64,000 nt of DNA from Thermoplasmata archaeon (GTDB lineage: Archaea; Thermoplasmatota; Thermoplasmata; Methanomassiliicoccales; Methanomethylophilaceae), in NCBI GenBank assembly GCA_015063245.1, contig SUSV01000004.1, positions 57,723 through 121,722 on the forward strand. The letters are read 5' to 3'. Position numbers and translations under genes: made by a program. Below the pieces are notes generated by a model that ran no database searches, was not told where the DNA came from, and worked only from the letters and a program-made list of their open reading frames with translations. Every line of letters begins with the position of its first letter. Positions within the stretch are counted from its first letter, which is position 1. Of the stretch, positions 33,536-42,404 are shown in pieces.

Positions 33536-34870
33536 TCAATCATCCTCCTTCAGACGTACGTCCTTGACGGTGACCAGCTCCAGCAGCCCTGCGCCTTCCA
33601 GAACCCTGTCGTCCCATCTCCTGATGATGCGGTTCTCTATGACCGAGAACATGGCATCCGTGACCTGTATCATCCTGCGCATGTCCTTCCTGTTAACGTA
33701 CTCGGGTGCCTCCGACCTGAGTTCGAATATGTCGTTCCCCTTCTCGCATTCCTCCGGGAAATACAGGCTTATGTCCATCCCTCCCCTGACGTTGACGTAC
33801 ATCGTCACGCTCAGGTCCCCGGGATCCACGAACAGGTTGAAGTCCTCGAACACGTTCACGGAGCATCCGTTCACGGTACCGTCCCCGCCGATGCTCTTCA
33901 CCAGCGCGGACACCTCCCTCACACGGAGATAGTACGGTAAGGCCAGCTCGATTATGCGGTCCCCGTACTCCTTCATGCTTCCCTTGAAGATGTCCCATGA
34001 GTGCTCGTGCTTGAAAGGCGAGTTGACGTCCAGGACCGTGGTCGTGAAGACCCTGACGAACGTGAGGAACATCGTGTATCCTCCTTCGGAGAGGACGGTC
34101 ACATCCCTCCCGTTCTTGTAGGTCATGCTCATGCCCATCCTGGTGTAGAAAGCCCTGTACTCCTCGGGCTTGATGGTCCTCATCCCCTGGACGAGGGACA
34201 TCGTTGCGCTCTGCTCCGAAGGCATATCGAAGAATCTGGGAGCAGGCGATGCATCGGCGAACAGCCTCATGCCGGCCGGGGCCTCGGCCTCCCTGCAGAG
34301 GTATGTCCAGTTGGGATTGTATTCCGATTCGAATATGTTGGTCGCGACGACGATGCGGGAAGAGGGGACCGAACAGAGCAGATGCTCGTAGAGCTCGCCC
34401 TTCTCGCCTGTGAAGGATGATGCTCCCAGTACGGCAAAAGACGTGAAATCGAGCTCTTCCTTGAGCTCGTCCGGTGTCGCTCTGAGGAGGTCCTGCGCCT
34501 CATAGATATTGCGGCATCCGTCCTTGAGTATCATCATCTGCCCCTCGAGGAATGCCATGCGGAGCCCTTCTACCATATCCCTGTACATGGCCGCCCCCGC
34601 CTTGAACTCCATCTTCCCTGGCACAACGATTATCCTTCTCGGATCGACCTTTCCCGACAGTTCCGTGAGGAAATCCTTGCATGTCGAGATCCCGAAGGCT
34701 ATGTTGCCGTTGATTATGAGGTATGCATCACCATCCATCTTCTCCGCTATACCTTCGACGATACGGGTATAGGGTCCTTTGGAAAGGTTCAGATCGGATA
34801 TGTAGAACATCCTATAGTTGGACTCACCGGGTAACTCCCTCATGCCGTCCGCAGCAACTGGAACATTCAT
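33536..34870 (-). CDS. Metallophosphoesterase-like protein lacking metal ligands
   Basis: 444 aa. The first 200 residues follow the calcineurin-like phosphoesterase pattern, but every metal motif is changed: SDxH reads SDLN, the GD motif reads GN (INGNIAF), GNHE reads GKME, and the V-x-THH strand reads VVATN. It is therefore probably a dead enzyme with a binding or scaffold role. The remaining 240 residues, including DINLYF-like strands and ELRSEAPEYVNRKDM, match nothing I know. ATG 34870 is about 24 nt after a TATA box (TTATATC), so leaderless. Heads the operon with the 80-aa, 224-aa and ASCH genes. Confidence 0.65.
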   Translation of the reverse strand: MNVPVAADGMRELPGESNYRMFYISDLNLSKGPYTRIVEGIAEKMDGDAYLIINGNIAFGISTCKDFLTELSGKVDPRRIIVVPGKMEFKAGAAMYRDMVEGLRMAFLEGQMMILKDGCRNIYEAQDLLRATPDELKEELDFTSFAVLGASSFTGEKGELYEHLLCSVPSSRIVVATNIFESEYNPNWTYLCREAEAPAGMRLFADASPAPRFFDMPSEQSATMSLVQGMRTIKPEEYRAFYTRMGMSMTYKNGRDVTVLSEGGYTMFLTFVRVFTTTVLDVNSPFKHEHSWDIFKGSMKEYGDRIIELALPYYLRVREVSALVKSIGGDGTVNGCSVNVFEDFNLFVDPGDLSVTMYVNVRGGMDISLYFPEECEKGNDIFELRSEAPEYVNRKDMRRMIQVTDAMFSVIENRIIRRWDDRVLEGAGLLELVTVKDVRLKEDD

Positions 34871-34969
34871 AGCAAAGGGATTGCAATCAGATATAATAAT
34901 GATATTGGATTGGATGCTAATGCCCACAAAAGACCTATACCTGTGAGGGATAACCGAGAGGCGATCGGA

Positions 34970-36322
34970 ATGAAAGGGAATGATCTAGAAACGATGCTCG
35001 GCGAACCGAAGCACGCAATCCGCTCCCTTGCATTGGCGCTTTCCCTTTCCTACCTCATTGTGCAGCTCAATTCGTTCATAGATTCCTATTGGACCACAGG
35101 TCTGGGCGATGAGGCCATGTCCGCCGTTGCCACGATGAATCCGGTGTATTGGATCGTCACCGCGGTCGGGATCGGGCTCGGGGTAGGAGTGTCCACCACC
35201 ATCGCCTTCCATCTCGGCAGAGGGGATACGGAAAGGACCGGACTGCTAGCAGGCAATGCCCTGATCACAGGGCTCATCGCATCAGCCGTTGTATCCACCA
35301 TCGTTTATTTCTCCCTCGAGCCTATGGTCGAGTTCATCGGTGCGGATGACATCAAGGAATCCTGCATCGACTATGCCATACCGTTCGCCAACATGTCGTT
35401 CGCCCTTATCCTGAACGGTATCGTCACGGGACTTCTGAGATCCGAGGGGTCGAGGACGAAGTCCATCATCGTCCTTGTCATCTCAGCAGGGCTCAACATC
35501 GTCCTGGACCCGATCCTGATGTTCGACATGGGCATGGGCGTCTCAGGGGCAGGGTGGGCCACATGCATAGGCGCATTCATCTCCACGCTGCTCGGTCTCT
35601 ACTGGTACGCAACAGGCAGGATGGAGGTGAAGCTCACCAGGTCCAGCCTGCGTTTCGACAGGAGGGCTTCGCTCGAGGTGCTCGGGGTCGGTGCCCCCCG
35701 TACCGCCGAGGCCCTTGTCACAGGGATAACCAATGTCATCCAGAGGGTGTTCATCGTAGCTGTGGGCGCCACTGCCGGCGTGCTGCTGTACAACCTCCCC
35801 TGGAGATACATCACGATCATAATCGTGATATCCGAGGCCCTGGGTGCGGCCATGATACCTGTCTGCTCTGCCGCTCTCGGCCAGAATGACAGGGAGAAGG
35901 CGATCATGGGCATGAGGTATGCGGCGGTCCTCTCGACGGTGCTCACGACAGCGGCCGCGGCCATCGTCTTCATATTCGCAGAACCGCTCACCGAGCTCTT
36001 CATGAACGACCCCTCGATGGAGCAGCACAAGGACGATCTCGTATGGGTTATGAGGATGTTCTGCCTGTTCATCCCGTTCGACGGCCTGAGGAAGATCGGA
36101 TCCTGCATGCTGCAGGTGATAAGGAAGTCAAGGGTATCGACGAGAGCGATGCTGGTCTGGGCCGTAGTGAAGCTGTTCCTGTACTGGGTCGGCAGCCTGT
36201 ACTCTTTCGAGATGCTCATCTACGCCACGGTGGCGGCATATGTGTTCGGAGGGGTCTGGATGATGCTGCTTGTCCGCCATTATGTGAGGCAGAGCATTCC
36301 TGCCGTACCGGCGGCTGTCTGA
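34970..36322 (+). CDS. MATE-family efflux transporter
   Basis: 450 aa with 12 membrane helices in two six-helix halves. Typical parts are FIDSYWTTGLGDEAMSAVA in TM1-2, GLLRSEGSRTKSI between TM4 and 5, and the second-half LGAAMIPVCSAALGQNDREKA. Na+ or H+ antiport of organic cations or drugs is the family role. ATG 34970 is used; the frame is open to 34910. Divergent from the phosphoesterase-like operon with overlapping promoters. Confidence 0.88.
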   Translation: MKGNDLETMLGEPKHAIRSLALALSLSYLIVQLNSFIDSYWTTGLGDEAMSAVATMNPVYWIVTAVGIGLGVGVSTTIAFHLGRGDTERTGLLAGNALITGLIASAVVSTIVYFSLEPMVEFIGADDIKESCIDYAIPFANMSFALILNGIVTGLLRSEGSRTKSIIVLVISAGLNIVLDPILMFDMGMGVSGAGWATCIGAFISTLLGLYWYATGRMEVKLTRSSLRFDRRASLEVLGVGAPRTAEALVTGITNVIQRVFIVAVGATAGVLLYNLPWRYITIIIVISEALGAAMIPVCSAALGQNDREKAIMGMRYAAVLSTVLTTAAAAIVFIFAEPLTELFMNDPSMEQHKDDLVWVMRMFCLFIPFDGLRKIGSCMLQVIRKSRVSTRAMLVWAVVKLFLYWVGSLYSFEMLIYATVAAYVFGGVWMMLLVRHYVRQSIPAVPAAV

Positions 36323-36335
36323 AAAAGGAAGTAAC

Positions 36336-36347
36336 GGCCCGAAGGCC
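36336..36347. terminator. Short hairpin between convergent genes
   Basis: GGCC-CGAA-GGCC with a tetraloop and trailing T's, between the MATE and DUF308 gene ends. Short stem, so a weak call. Confidence 0.35.
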
Positions 36348-36356
36348 TTTGTTTGA

Positions 36357-36827
36357 TCAGTTGACGTTCTTAACTGCGACGATGAAATCGAGCAATCCTG
36401 CCGCGATGAGAAGTCCTCCGAATATCTGGAATGCGACATCCATTCCGAGGAAGATGGTCACACCGGCAGCGATGACCAGGAGCCCTACGATGAAGCCGAA
36501 GAACATCCCCACCTTGTCGGTCTCCCTGAATGCCGCGAACATGTTGAGCGCTCCGATGATGATCGCGATGACTCCGATGATGATCTCGAAGACCAGGGTG
36601 AACAGTTCTGGGGCAAGGATCAGAAGGATACCAAGGATGATCAGCAGCAGACCAAGAACGTTGATGGTTCTGCTCTGGATCATCGGGAGGATACCTCCGA
36701 TGAGCAGGAAGATTCCCGTGATGATGAAACCGACCTCAATGGCCTTGTCCTTATCGACAATGAAGAGAGCACCGATGACTATCATCAGGATTGCAGAGAT
36801 AACGAGACTAGTCTTCGTCTGCTGCAC
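36357..36827 (-). CDS. DUF308 (HdeD-like) membrane protein
   Basis: 156 aa counted from GTG 36827; TTG 36839 is also possible. No ATG fits. Six closely spaced helices arranged as repeats, rich in Ile, Leu and Gly (VISAILMIVIGALFIV, LGLLLIILGILLIL, GFIVGLLVIAAGVTIFLG), as in the HdeD/DUF308 family linked to acid stress in bacteria. A TATA box (TTTATATTTG, 36873-36881) is about 25 nt before the expected transcription start. Function in archaea unknown. Confidence 0.75.
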   Translation of the reverse strand: MQQTKTSLVISAILMIVIGALFIVDKDKAIEVGFIITGIFLLIGGILPMIQSRTINVLGLLLIILGILLILAPELFTLVFEIIIGVIAIIIGALNMFAAFRETDKVGMFFGFIVGLLVIAAGVTIFLGMDVAFQIFGGLLIAAGLLDFIVAVKNVN

Positions 36828-36891
36828 ATATACTTTCAAAGTATCATCTCTGTATGGTGACAGTTGGAAATCAAATATAAACTGTATCCTT

Positions 36892-37281
36892 TCACACCAG
36901 GTCTTTGAAGGAATCCTCGAATGTCTCGAAGGATGCTTCGATATCCAGACCATGCCTGGAAACGGCATCCTCGCAGCCTTTGAGACAGCGGAATCTCACT
37001 GATTGCAGGATCCTGTCCGTCTTCTCCTTGCCGTAGTATCCGATGATGTTCTCCATGAAGATGTCGACCTGCTCGGGATCCTGGAAGATCATGTACTGGA
37101 CATTGCCCCTCTTCATCTGCATGAAGAGATGGAGCTGGGCATTGCTCGCCTTGATGGCGTCGTGCTTGTCTTCCGCATCCTCTATGACGGATACACCGAA
37201 GGCCTCTAGACCGCTGTTCTTGGCCAGTTCGGACTGGTCTTTGATCTTGCTGGTGGTCGTGGTGAATCCTATCACTGTCAT
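36892..37281 (-). CDS. Unknown protein following EFR1 ferredoxin
   Basis: 129 aa from ATG 37281, 4 nt after the EFR1 stop. An alpha/beta pattern with NVQYMIFQDPEQVDIFMENIIGYYG and two cysteines near the end (RFRCLKGC). No family recognised. Genetic coupling suggests it helps the flavodoxin-ferredoxin protein. Longer upstream frames run through the EFR1 gene and are not used. Confidence 0.6.
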   Translation of the reverse strand: MTVIGFTTTTSKIKDQSELAKNSGLEAFGVSVIEDAEDKHDAIKASNAQLHLFMQMKRGNVQYMIFQDPEQVDIFMENIIGYYGKEKTDRILQSVRFRCLKGCEDAVSRHGLDIEASFETFEDSFKDLV

Positions 37282-37285
37282 CGTA

Positions 37286-38101
37286 TCAGGACCTGAAACC
37301 CTCGTCATACTTTTTGAAATCTTCGCACTTGTAGGGCGGATTGACGCCAAGGCTCCACATGTAGTACGTTGGATGGAAGTACCTTCCCCTGTCCTGCGTG
37401 ACGTCTCCGAACTGAAGGGCCTTCTTGGGGCACATGTTTATGCAGCTCATGCACATGGTGCACTGCATCTCGTCCCACACCGGCTTGCGGTGATATACCT
37501 TGATCACCTGCTCGGGACAGACGTTCTCGCATATCCTGCACTCGATGCACTTCTCATCATAGGAGAAGGGGTCGGTGTTCCTGAACTTGGCGTACGCCTT
37601 CCTCCCTTCCTCGAATCCGTCCTTGGAGGCCATGGTACGGAAGTCGCCTTCCTCCCTGCTCTCGATGCGTGCGATATACTCGTCTATCCTCTCATCGGCG
37701 GCCTTGTTGATCTCGGCGGCCTCCTCCTTCGAAGGGACATCTTCGTAGAACACCGCGTTGTTGGGCATGAGCAGATCGAACGATGCATCGACCTTCAGCC
37801 TGTCCCCGAGGATGTCCTGCAACTCCTCGCATGCAGCCCCGGAGTCCCCAGCGCATGTCGATATGCAGTAGACATAGCCAGGGTTGACGATCTCGAGGTT
37901 CTTGAGGAACTCCTCGACTATGGTCGGGAGACCGTAGAAGTAGACCGGGAACATGAATCCGATGCTCTCTCCGCCGGCGTTGTAGAATGAACGGTTGTAC
38001 CTGTTCGCCGCTGCCATGTCCACCATGTTCTGGTTGAAGTGCGCCGCGATGCGCTTGGCCGCATGATACGAGTTTCCGGTTCCCGAGAATACGAAGATCA
38101 T
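37286..38101 (-). CDS. EFR1-family flavodoxin-ferredoxin protein
   Basis: 271 aa. N-terminal flavodoxin-like fold with FMN phosphate loop FSGTGNSYHAAKRIA (residues 5-19) and FPVYFYGLP, then a C-terminal pair of 4Fe-4S motifs, CIECRICENVCP and CTMCMSCINMCP. An electron carrier for anaerobic metabolism. Good start at ATG 38101. Operon with the 129-aa gene. Confidence 0.88.
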   Translation of the reverse strand: MIFVFSGTGNSYHAAKRIAAHFNQNMVDMAAANRYNRSFYNAGGESIGFMFPVYFYGLPTIVEEFLKNLEIVNPGYVYCISTCAGDSGAACEELQDILGDRLKVDASFDLLMPNNAVFYEDVPSKEEAAEINKAADERIDEYIARIESREEGDFRTMASKDGFEEGRKAYAKFRNTDPFSYDEKCIECRICENVCPEQVIKVYHRKPVWDEMQCTMCMSCINMCPKKALQFGDVTQDRGRYFHPTYYMWSLGVNPPYKCEDFKKYDEGFRS

Positions 38102-38179
38102 GAGTATGTCATGGCGGACTCAGATTAAATGATGTGTGACCTTCGAATTGGCTGAATTTATGCTTTTGGAAATAGATTG

Positions 38180-39241
38180 TCAAGTAGTTTCTGGTCTGCT
38201 CCTGAACAAGAGGAAAACCAGAACGGGTCCGCCTATCACCGCTGTTATTGCTCCTACGGGCAACATTATCGGATTCATGAAATCCTTTGCTATTATATCC
38301 GCAATGGTGAGTAACAACGCTCCTGTGACCGCGGATGAAGGTATGAGGAAACGTAAGCTTCCCCCGGCTACCAGTCTGCATATATGGGGTGCCAAAAGAC
38401 ATATAAAACCTATAGCTCCAATGAAACTCACGACCACTGCTGTGCAGAAACATGCCACCACCATCAGCAAGACCCTGATGAGATGGACATTTACTCCCAG
38501 TGATGCGGCTGTATCATCCCCCATGCGCATCGCATCCATGTCCTTGGTCAGATACATAGAGACGATGAGCATCAGGATGGCAGTAACGGCGACGTAGGGT
38601 ATGAATTCCAACAGGACGCTGTTCAGATCGCCAACTGTCCAGAATACGGCCGATTTGGTGGCTTCGGCATCTCCGAAATACTGCATCAATGTGGTACATG
38701 CACTGAAAACGTATGAGATTGCCACACCTATCAGAACCATCGATGCCGGGGACATGTTCTTTCTGGCAGATGCCACAAGGATTAACATCGCGGGGATCAT
38801 CGAGAATATGAATGCATTGAATATCGTGCCGTACCTTCCAGCAACAGCCGTGATCCCCATGACTATCGAAAGCGATGCACCGAACGCCGCACTGGACGAC
38901 ACACCTAGAGTGTATGGGGTGGCGAGGGAGTTGCGAAGGATAGTCTGCGTGATAGCTCCCCCAATCGCCAGTATCATCCCTGCGAACAATCCCATAAGCA
39001 CGCGCGGCAGGTACGTGTTCAATACGATATGAGTTGTACGGTATGGAACATCGAAGGTTCCGGGAATGATTTGATTGAATATCACCTTGTAAACCTGGGC
39101 AGGGGTGATTGTCGTCGAACTTATTGTCACGGACCATGCCATCAGAACAACCAATACAATAGTGACTGAAGTTATATAGAGGGCCATCCGGATGCGCATG
39201 TACCTGATTTGCTTCTGAGGATCCTGATTCAGCATTCCCAC
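38180..39241 (-). CDS. FecCD-type ABC transporter permease
   Basis: 353 aa with about 10 membrane helices, of the BtuC/FecCD family importing iron-siderophore, heme or cobalamin. PRVLMGLFAGMILAIGGAITQTILRNSLATPYTLGVSSSAAFGA is the classical signature region and IGFICLLAPHICR the late conserved segment. Its start overlaps the end of the methyltransferase by 13 nt. Works with the ATPase at 41523 and the binding protein at 40035. Confidence 0.92.
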   Translation of the reverse strand: MGMLNQDPQKQIRYMRIRMALYITSVTIVLVVLMAWSVTISSTTITPAQVYKVIFNQIIPGTFDVPYRTTHIVLNTYLPRVLMGLFAGMILAIGGAITQTILRNSLATPYTLGVSSSAAFGASLSIVMGITAVAGRYGTIFNAFIFSMIPAMLILVASARKNMSPASMVLIGVAISYVFSACTTLMQYFGDAEATKSAVFWTVGDLNSVLLEFIPYVAVTAILMLIVSMYLTKDMDAMRMGDDTAASLGVNVHLIRVLLMVVACFCTAVVVSFIGAIGFICLLAPHICRLVAGGSLRFLIPSSAVTGALLLTIADIIAKDFMNPIMLPVGAITAVIGGPVLVFLLFRSRPETT

Positions 39242-39996
39242 ATCACCGCCCCAATTCTCTTCATGCCGTCGGTTTTCGTCAAATCATGCTCGGCGATGTA
39301 ACTTATCAGCTTCGGATCGGATGCGTCCATATCGAACATTGGTCCGAGGGCCTCTGCCGTCTCTTCCACCGATCTAACCCTCGTCGCCCTTTCGAATGAT
39401 CTTCTGACCGTGACCGGATTGAGACCGCACTGTTCTGCGACCCCTTCGATCATCTCGACATCGGTATGCTTCGTCACTTCCTTCCCGAACAGCCCCCTCT
39501 GGACCTCCAGAGGGACACGCAGCTCATCTGATGCGAATATGACCACACGGTCGGATATTTCCGACATCCTCATCAGCTGCTTCGGCAGTTCGTGCATGAA
39601 GACAGAGAACGATGCGAACGACATGTCGTAGCAGGATGTGGGCCTATAATCCTGCCAGTAGGAGTTCACGACCTCGATGTTTGTGGCCCCCATGGTTTCA
39701 GCCTCATGGCGGAGACAGGACAGCATCTTCTCGGAAGGGTCGAGACAAGTGACCGATCTGCACTGTTTCGATAACGGTATGGAGAGCCTTCCGCACCCGC
39801 AACCGATGTCCAAGCATTTCCAATCACCGTCACAGTCGAGTATCGACAGTTGCCAATCGAGCATCTCCCTACCGAAGGAGACATTGCCCCTCACACCTTC
39901 CACCCTGTCATCCCAGAACGAACCATCATCCAGAAACCGCCTGGAAGTCGAATGCAATTCCGCTTCCCAGACCGCATTCCAATCCACATCGCACAT
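39229..39996 (-). CDS. Class I SAM methyltransferase within the ABC transporter locus
   Basis: 255 aa Rossmann methyltransferase: motif I CLDIGCGCGRLSIPL at 61-75, acidic SVTCLDPS for SAM ribose. Residues 1-55 and 180-255 are family-specific. ATG 39996 is used. It sits between binding protein and permease genes, so it may modify the imported ligand or a metal-chelating metabolite (inference). Frame overlap with the permease shows co-translation. Confidence 0.8.
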   Translation of the reverse strand: MCDVDWNAVWEAELHSTSRRFLDDGSFWDDRVEGVRGNVSFGREMLDWQLSILDCDGDWKCLDIGCGCGRLSIPLSKQCRSVTCLDPSEKMLSCLRHEAETMGATNIEVVNSYWQDYRPTSCYDMSFASFSVFMHELPKQLMRMSEISDRVVIFASDELRVPLEVQRGLFGKEVTKHTDVEMIEGVAEQCGLNPVTVRRSFERATRVRSVEETAEALGPMFDMDASDPKLISYIAEHDLTKTDGMKRIGAVMWEC

Positions 39997-40013
39997 GTTT
40001 CCGATCAAAATAT

Positions 40014-40028
40014 GGGGGCAGAGCCCCC
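40014..40028 (-). terminator. Hairpin between binding protein and methyltransferase
   Basis: GGGGGC-AGA-GCCCCC stem; on the minus strand it is followed by ATATTTTG. It lies 6 nt past the binding-protein stop and before the methyltransferase ATG, so it likely ends or attenuates part of the transcript, giving more binding protein than permease. Confidence 0.6.
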
Positions 40029-40034
40029 TTTGTT

Positions 40035-41447
40035 TCACATCTGCTTGTATATGACAACCGCGTCCTCGGACACGTCGTATCCTGAAACTCCCAACCAATC
40101 CTTGACATAATCGTTGTGCATCTTCACCGGATCGATATCCGAGAATATCTCGGGGTTGATCACCTTGGCCACATAATATGCAAGGAGGACACCGCCGCTG
40201 CATCCGTTTCTCAGATCACCTGAGTCAATATGGAGATTGTCGGGGCTGTCGAGCTCATCCTTCACCAATTCCTTCCCTGTCGCGTGTTTCCATGCTTTCT
40301 CGAAATCGGAATAATCGTTGGTGGTGTATCCGTGGGATACTCCTTTGATCTCAGTTCCGGCATAGGTATACTGGACCGAATGGCAGAAGATGTAATCCAC
40401 ATACACCTTTGGGTCATCATTGAAGATCGCATCATACTGCAGACTTGCAGAGTATCCTTTCTTGTAAGCATCCTCGCTGATGTCCTGAAGAACGTTGTGT
40501 CCTCCTGCGACTATCACTGCCTGCCCCTGCGGGTCGTTGTAGTTGTATACGGACATGTTGGTCCTCGTGTCGTCAGCCAGATAGCTGTTCTGATAGTTCG
40601 TCATGAGGACATGCGGTTTATCCTTCTCTTCGATATCCTTCGTCTTGTCCATCAGATAGTTCAGCTTATCGAGGATCCAATCCACATAAGCCTCTGCACG
40701 ATCGACCTTTCCGAAGATATAGCCTGCCTTTAGGATACCGTGGACATATGCGGAGTTTTCCGCCTTGATCAGGTCGGGCGCATAGAGTCCGAGATAGATT
40801 ACATCGCAGTCCACGAGCTTGGCCTGTTTCGTAGCGATGAGGTCCTCATCATAGCTGAAACTGAGAAGGACATCGAGTTCGAGCCCGTTGATCATGTCGT
40901 AATCGGGATTATTCATTGCGGCCATATTCTTGACGGACGCCCTTGCCTTCTCATCCTGGAAATAGAATTCCTTCATCTGGTATGGCGCGAAATCCACCGC
41001 AACGACCCTGTCCATGATGCCCAGGATCATACAGAGTTCGGTGTTACAGAAATATTCGGCACCGATACGCTGTATATCGGTGGAGACTGTCATCTCATTG
41101 TTGTTTCCATCGAGAAAACGGATCTCCTTGGCTTTTCCAGAAGCAATAGTCCTGATAGCATCTACATCCTTGGAATCTATCCTGCCGTCGCCATTGACAT
41201 CGGCAAAATATTCCGTGATCTCGGGCAGGTCATCGCCCTGGTTCTTGGCATTGATATAATCGTTCAGGAGATCGGCATCCTTTGAATCGACATCGTTGTC
41301 ACCATCGATGTTTCCGAAAATCTCCAGACCATATCCCCCAACATCCTTCTTGCTATCATCGTCATCATTCATCAGGAGGATGACTGCGTATCCCCCTGCG
41401 ATCAGAACGCCGACGAAGGCGATAGCAATAATCACCTTAGTGTTCAT
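40035..41447 (-). CDS. Metal-chelate ABC substrate-binding protein with dockerin-like repeats
   Basis: 470 aa. N-terminal signal anchor (residues 3-26), then a type I dockerin-like pair of calcium loops (NIDGDNDVDSKD at 46-57 and ADVNGDGRIDSKD at 82-94), then a TroA/FepB-type binding domain (IQRIGAEYFCNTELCMILGIMDRVVAVD, DVLLSFSYDED, ELD-type lobes to the end). The dockerin module may fold with Ca2+ and tether or space the binding domain. Ligand may be cobalamin or an iron chelate; cannot be told. Divergent from the ATPase gene across shared operators. Confidence 0.82.
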   Translation of the reverse strand: MNTKVIIAIAFVGVLIAGGYAVILLMNDDDDSKKDVGGYGLEIFGNIDGDNDVDSKDADLLNDYINAKNQGDDLPEITEYFADVNGDGRIDSKDVDAIRTIASGKAKEIRFLDGNNNEMTVSTDIQRIGAEYFCNTELCMILGIMDRVVAVDFAPYQMKEFYFQDEKARASVKNMAAMNNPDYDMINGLELDVLLSFSYDEDLIATKQAKLVDCDVIYLGLYAPDLIKAENSAYVHGILKAGYIFGKVDRAEAYVDWILDKLNYLMDKTKDIEEKDKPHVLMTNYQNSYLADDTRTNMSVYNYNDPQGQAVIVAGGHNVLQDISEDAYKKGYSASLQYDAIFNDDPKVYVDYIFCHSVQYTYAGTEIKGVSHGYTTNDYSDFEKAWKHATGKELVKDELDSPDNLHIDSGDLRNGCSGGVLLAYYVAKVINPEIFSDIDPVKMHNDYVKDWLGVSGYDVSEDAVVIYKQM

Positions 41448-41448
41448 G

Positions 41449-41510
41449 TTAACACTAATTTACCAAGTAGTATTAAAATCTGCATACGAAATTTTAATTA
41501 GTAACACTAA
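41449..41510. promoter_or_regulatory. Divergent ABC-transporter promoters with palindromic operators
   Basis: TTAACACTA-N10-TAGTATTAA (41449-41476, 8 of 9 bp pair) overlaps the TATA box of the binding-protein gene. TTAGT-AAC-ACTAA (41498-41510, perfect arms) lies just after the TATA-like ATTTTAATTA of the ATPase gene. Both share an ACTAA/TTAGT core. The layout fits a metal-dependent repressor; the DtxR-family gene at 49368 is the candidate in this window. Confidence 0.55.
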
Positions 41511-41522
41511 TGATACCAGATT

Positions 41523-42287
41523 ATGAGCCTTCATGTCTCGAATCTGTGCTTCAGCTACGGAAAACAAGAAAATCTGAATGAGATTTCTCTGGATTTGGAG
41601 GAGAGCGAGATTCTAGGGATATTGGGGCCCAACGGTTCAGGCAAGACCACGCTGATCAGGTGCATCAGCCGTATTCTCCAGCCCAAGAGCGGTAGTGTCA
41701 TACTAGACGGCGAAGATGTCTATAAGATGTCAAGGAATGAAATCGCCAAGAACATCGGGTTCGTCCCTCAGAACAGCATGCAGGATCAGAATCCACCTAC
41801 AGTCTATGAAGTTGTGCTCATGGGCCGGAGACCGTATATCTATTGGAACTACACGGAGAGGGACAAAGACATCGTCTGGAGTGCGATGAGGGAGATGAAG
41901 GTGGATGAATTTGCAATGCGCCCCTTCAACAAATTGAGCAGCGGTCAGGCACAAAGGGTGCTGATAGCACGTGCAATTGCCCAAGAAGCCAAAATCATCA
42001 TGTTGGACGAGCCTACAAGCAATCTTGACGTCAAATATCAAATAGAGGTTCTCGAAACCATACACAAGACAGTAAAGGATAAGAATCTGTCAGCATGCCT
42101 GATCATCCATGATCTCGACCTTGCCATGCGCTTCTGTGACAAGGTCCTGTTGATGAAGGATGGAAAATCCTTCGCCTTCGGAGAGACTTCGGAGACTCTT
42201 TCCTCGGAAAACATCTCTGCTATATTCGGGATAAACTGTGTTATCGATAATAATTACGGAAGGTCAAGAATCATAATCCTTGATTGA
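41523..42287 (+). CDS. ABC transporter ATPase, FecE/BtuD type
   Basis: 254 aa. Walker A GPNGSGKTT at 35-43, Q-loop FVPQNSMQ, signature LSSGQAQRV near 138-146, Walker B IIMLDEPTS near 157-165 and switch His in IIHDLDLA. Energises the FecCD permease at 38180. The ATG at 41523 is close to its own TATA, so leaderless. Divergent from the rest of the transporter. Confidence 0.93.
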   Translation: MSLHVSNLCFSYGKQENLNEISLDLEESEILGILGPNGSGKTTLIRCISRILQPKSGSVILDGEDVYKMSRNEIAKNIGFVPQNSMQDQNPPTVYEVVLMGRRPYIYWNYTERDKDIVWSAMREMKVDEFAMRPFNKLSSGQAQRVLIARAIAQEAKIIMLDEPTSNLDVKYQIEVLETIHKTVKDKNLSACLIIHDLDLAMRFCDKVLLMKDGKSFAFGETSETLSSENISAIFGINCVIDNNYGRSRIIILD

Positions 42288-42404
42288 ATGTACGAATAGC
42301 CAGCAATTGTAAATTGGCTCGTGATTCGATACCTAAAGCAGATTGTTTGAAAGGCGACGCAGGACATACCAAAGTAATTCTACCAGCATCGCCATGCTAC
42401 CATC

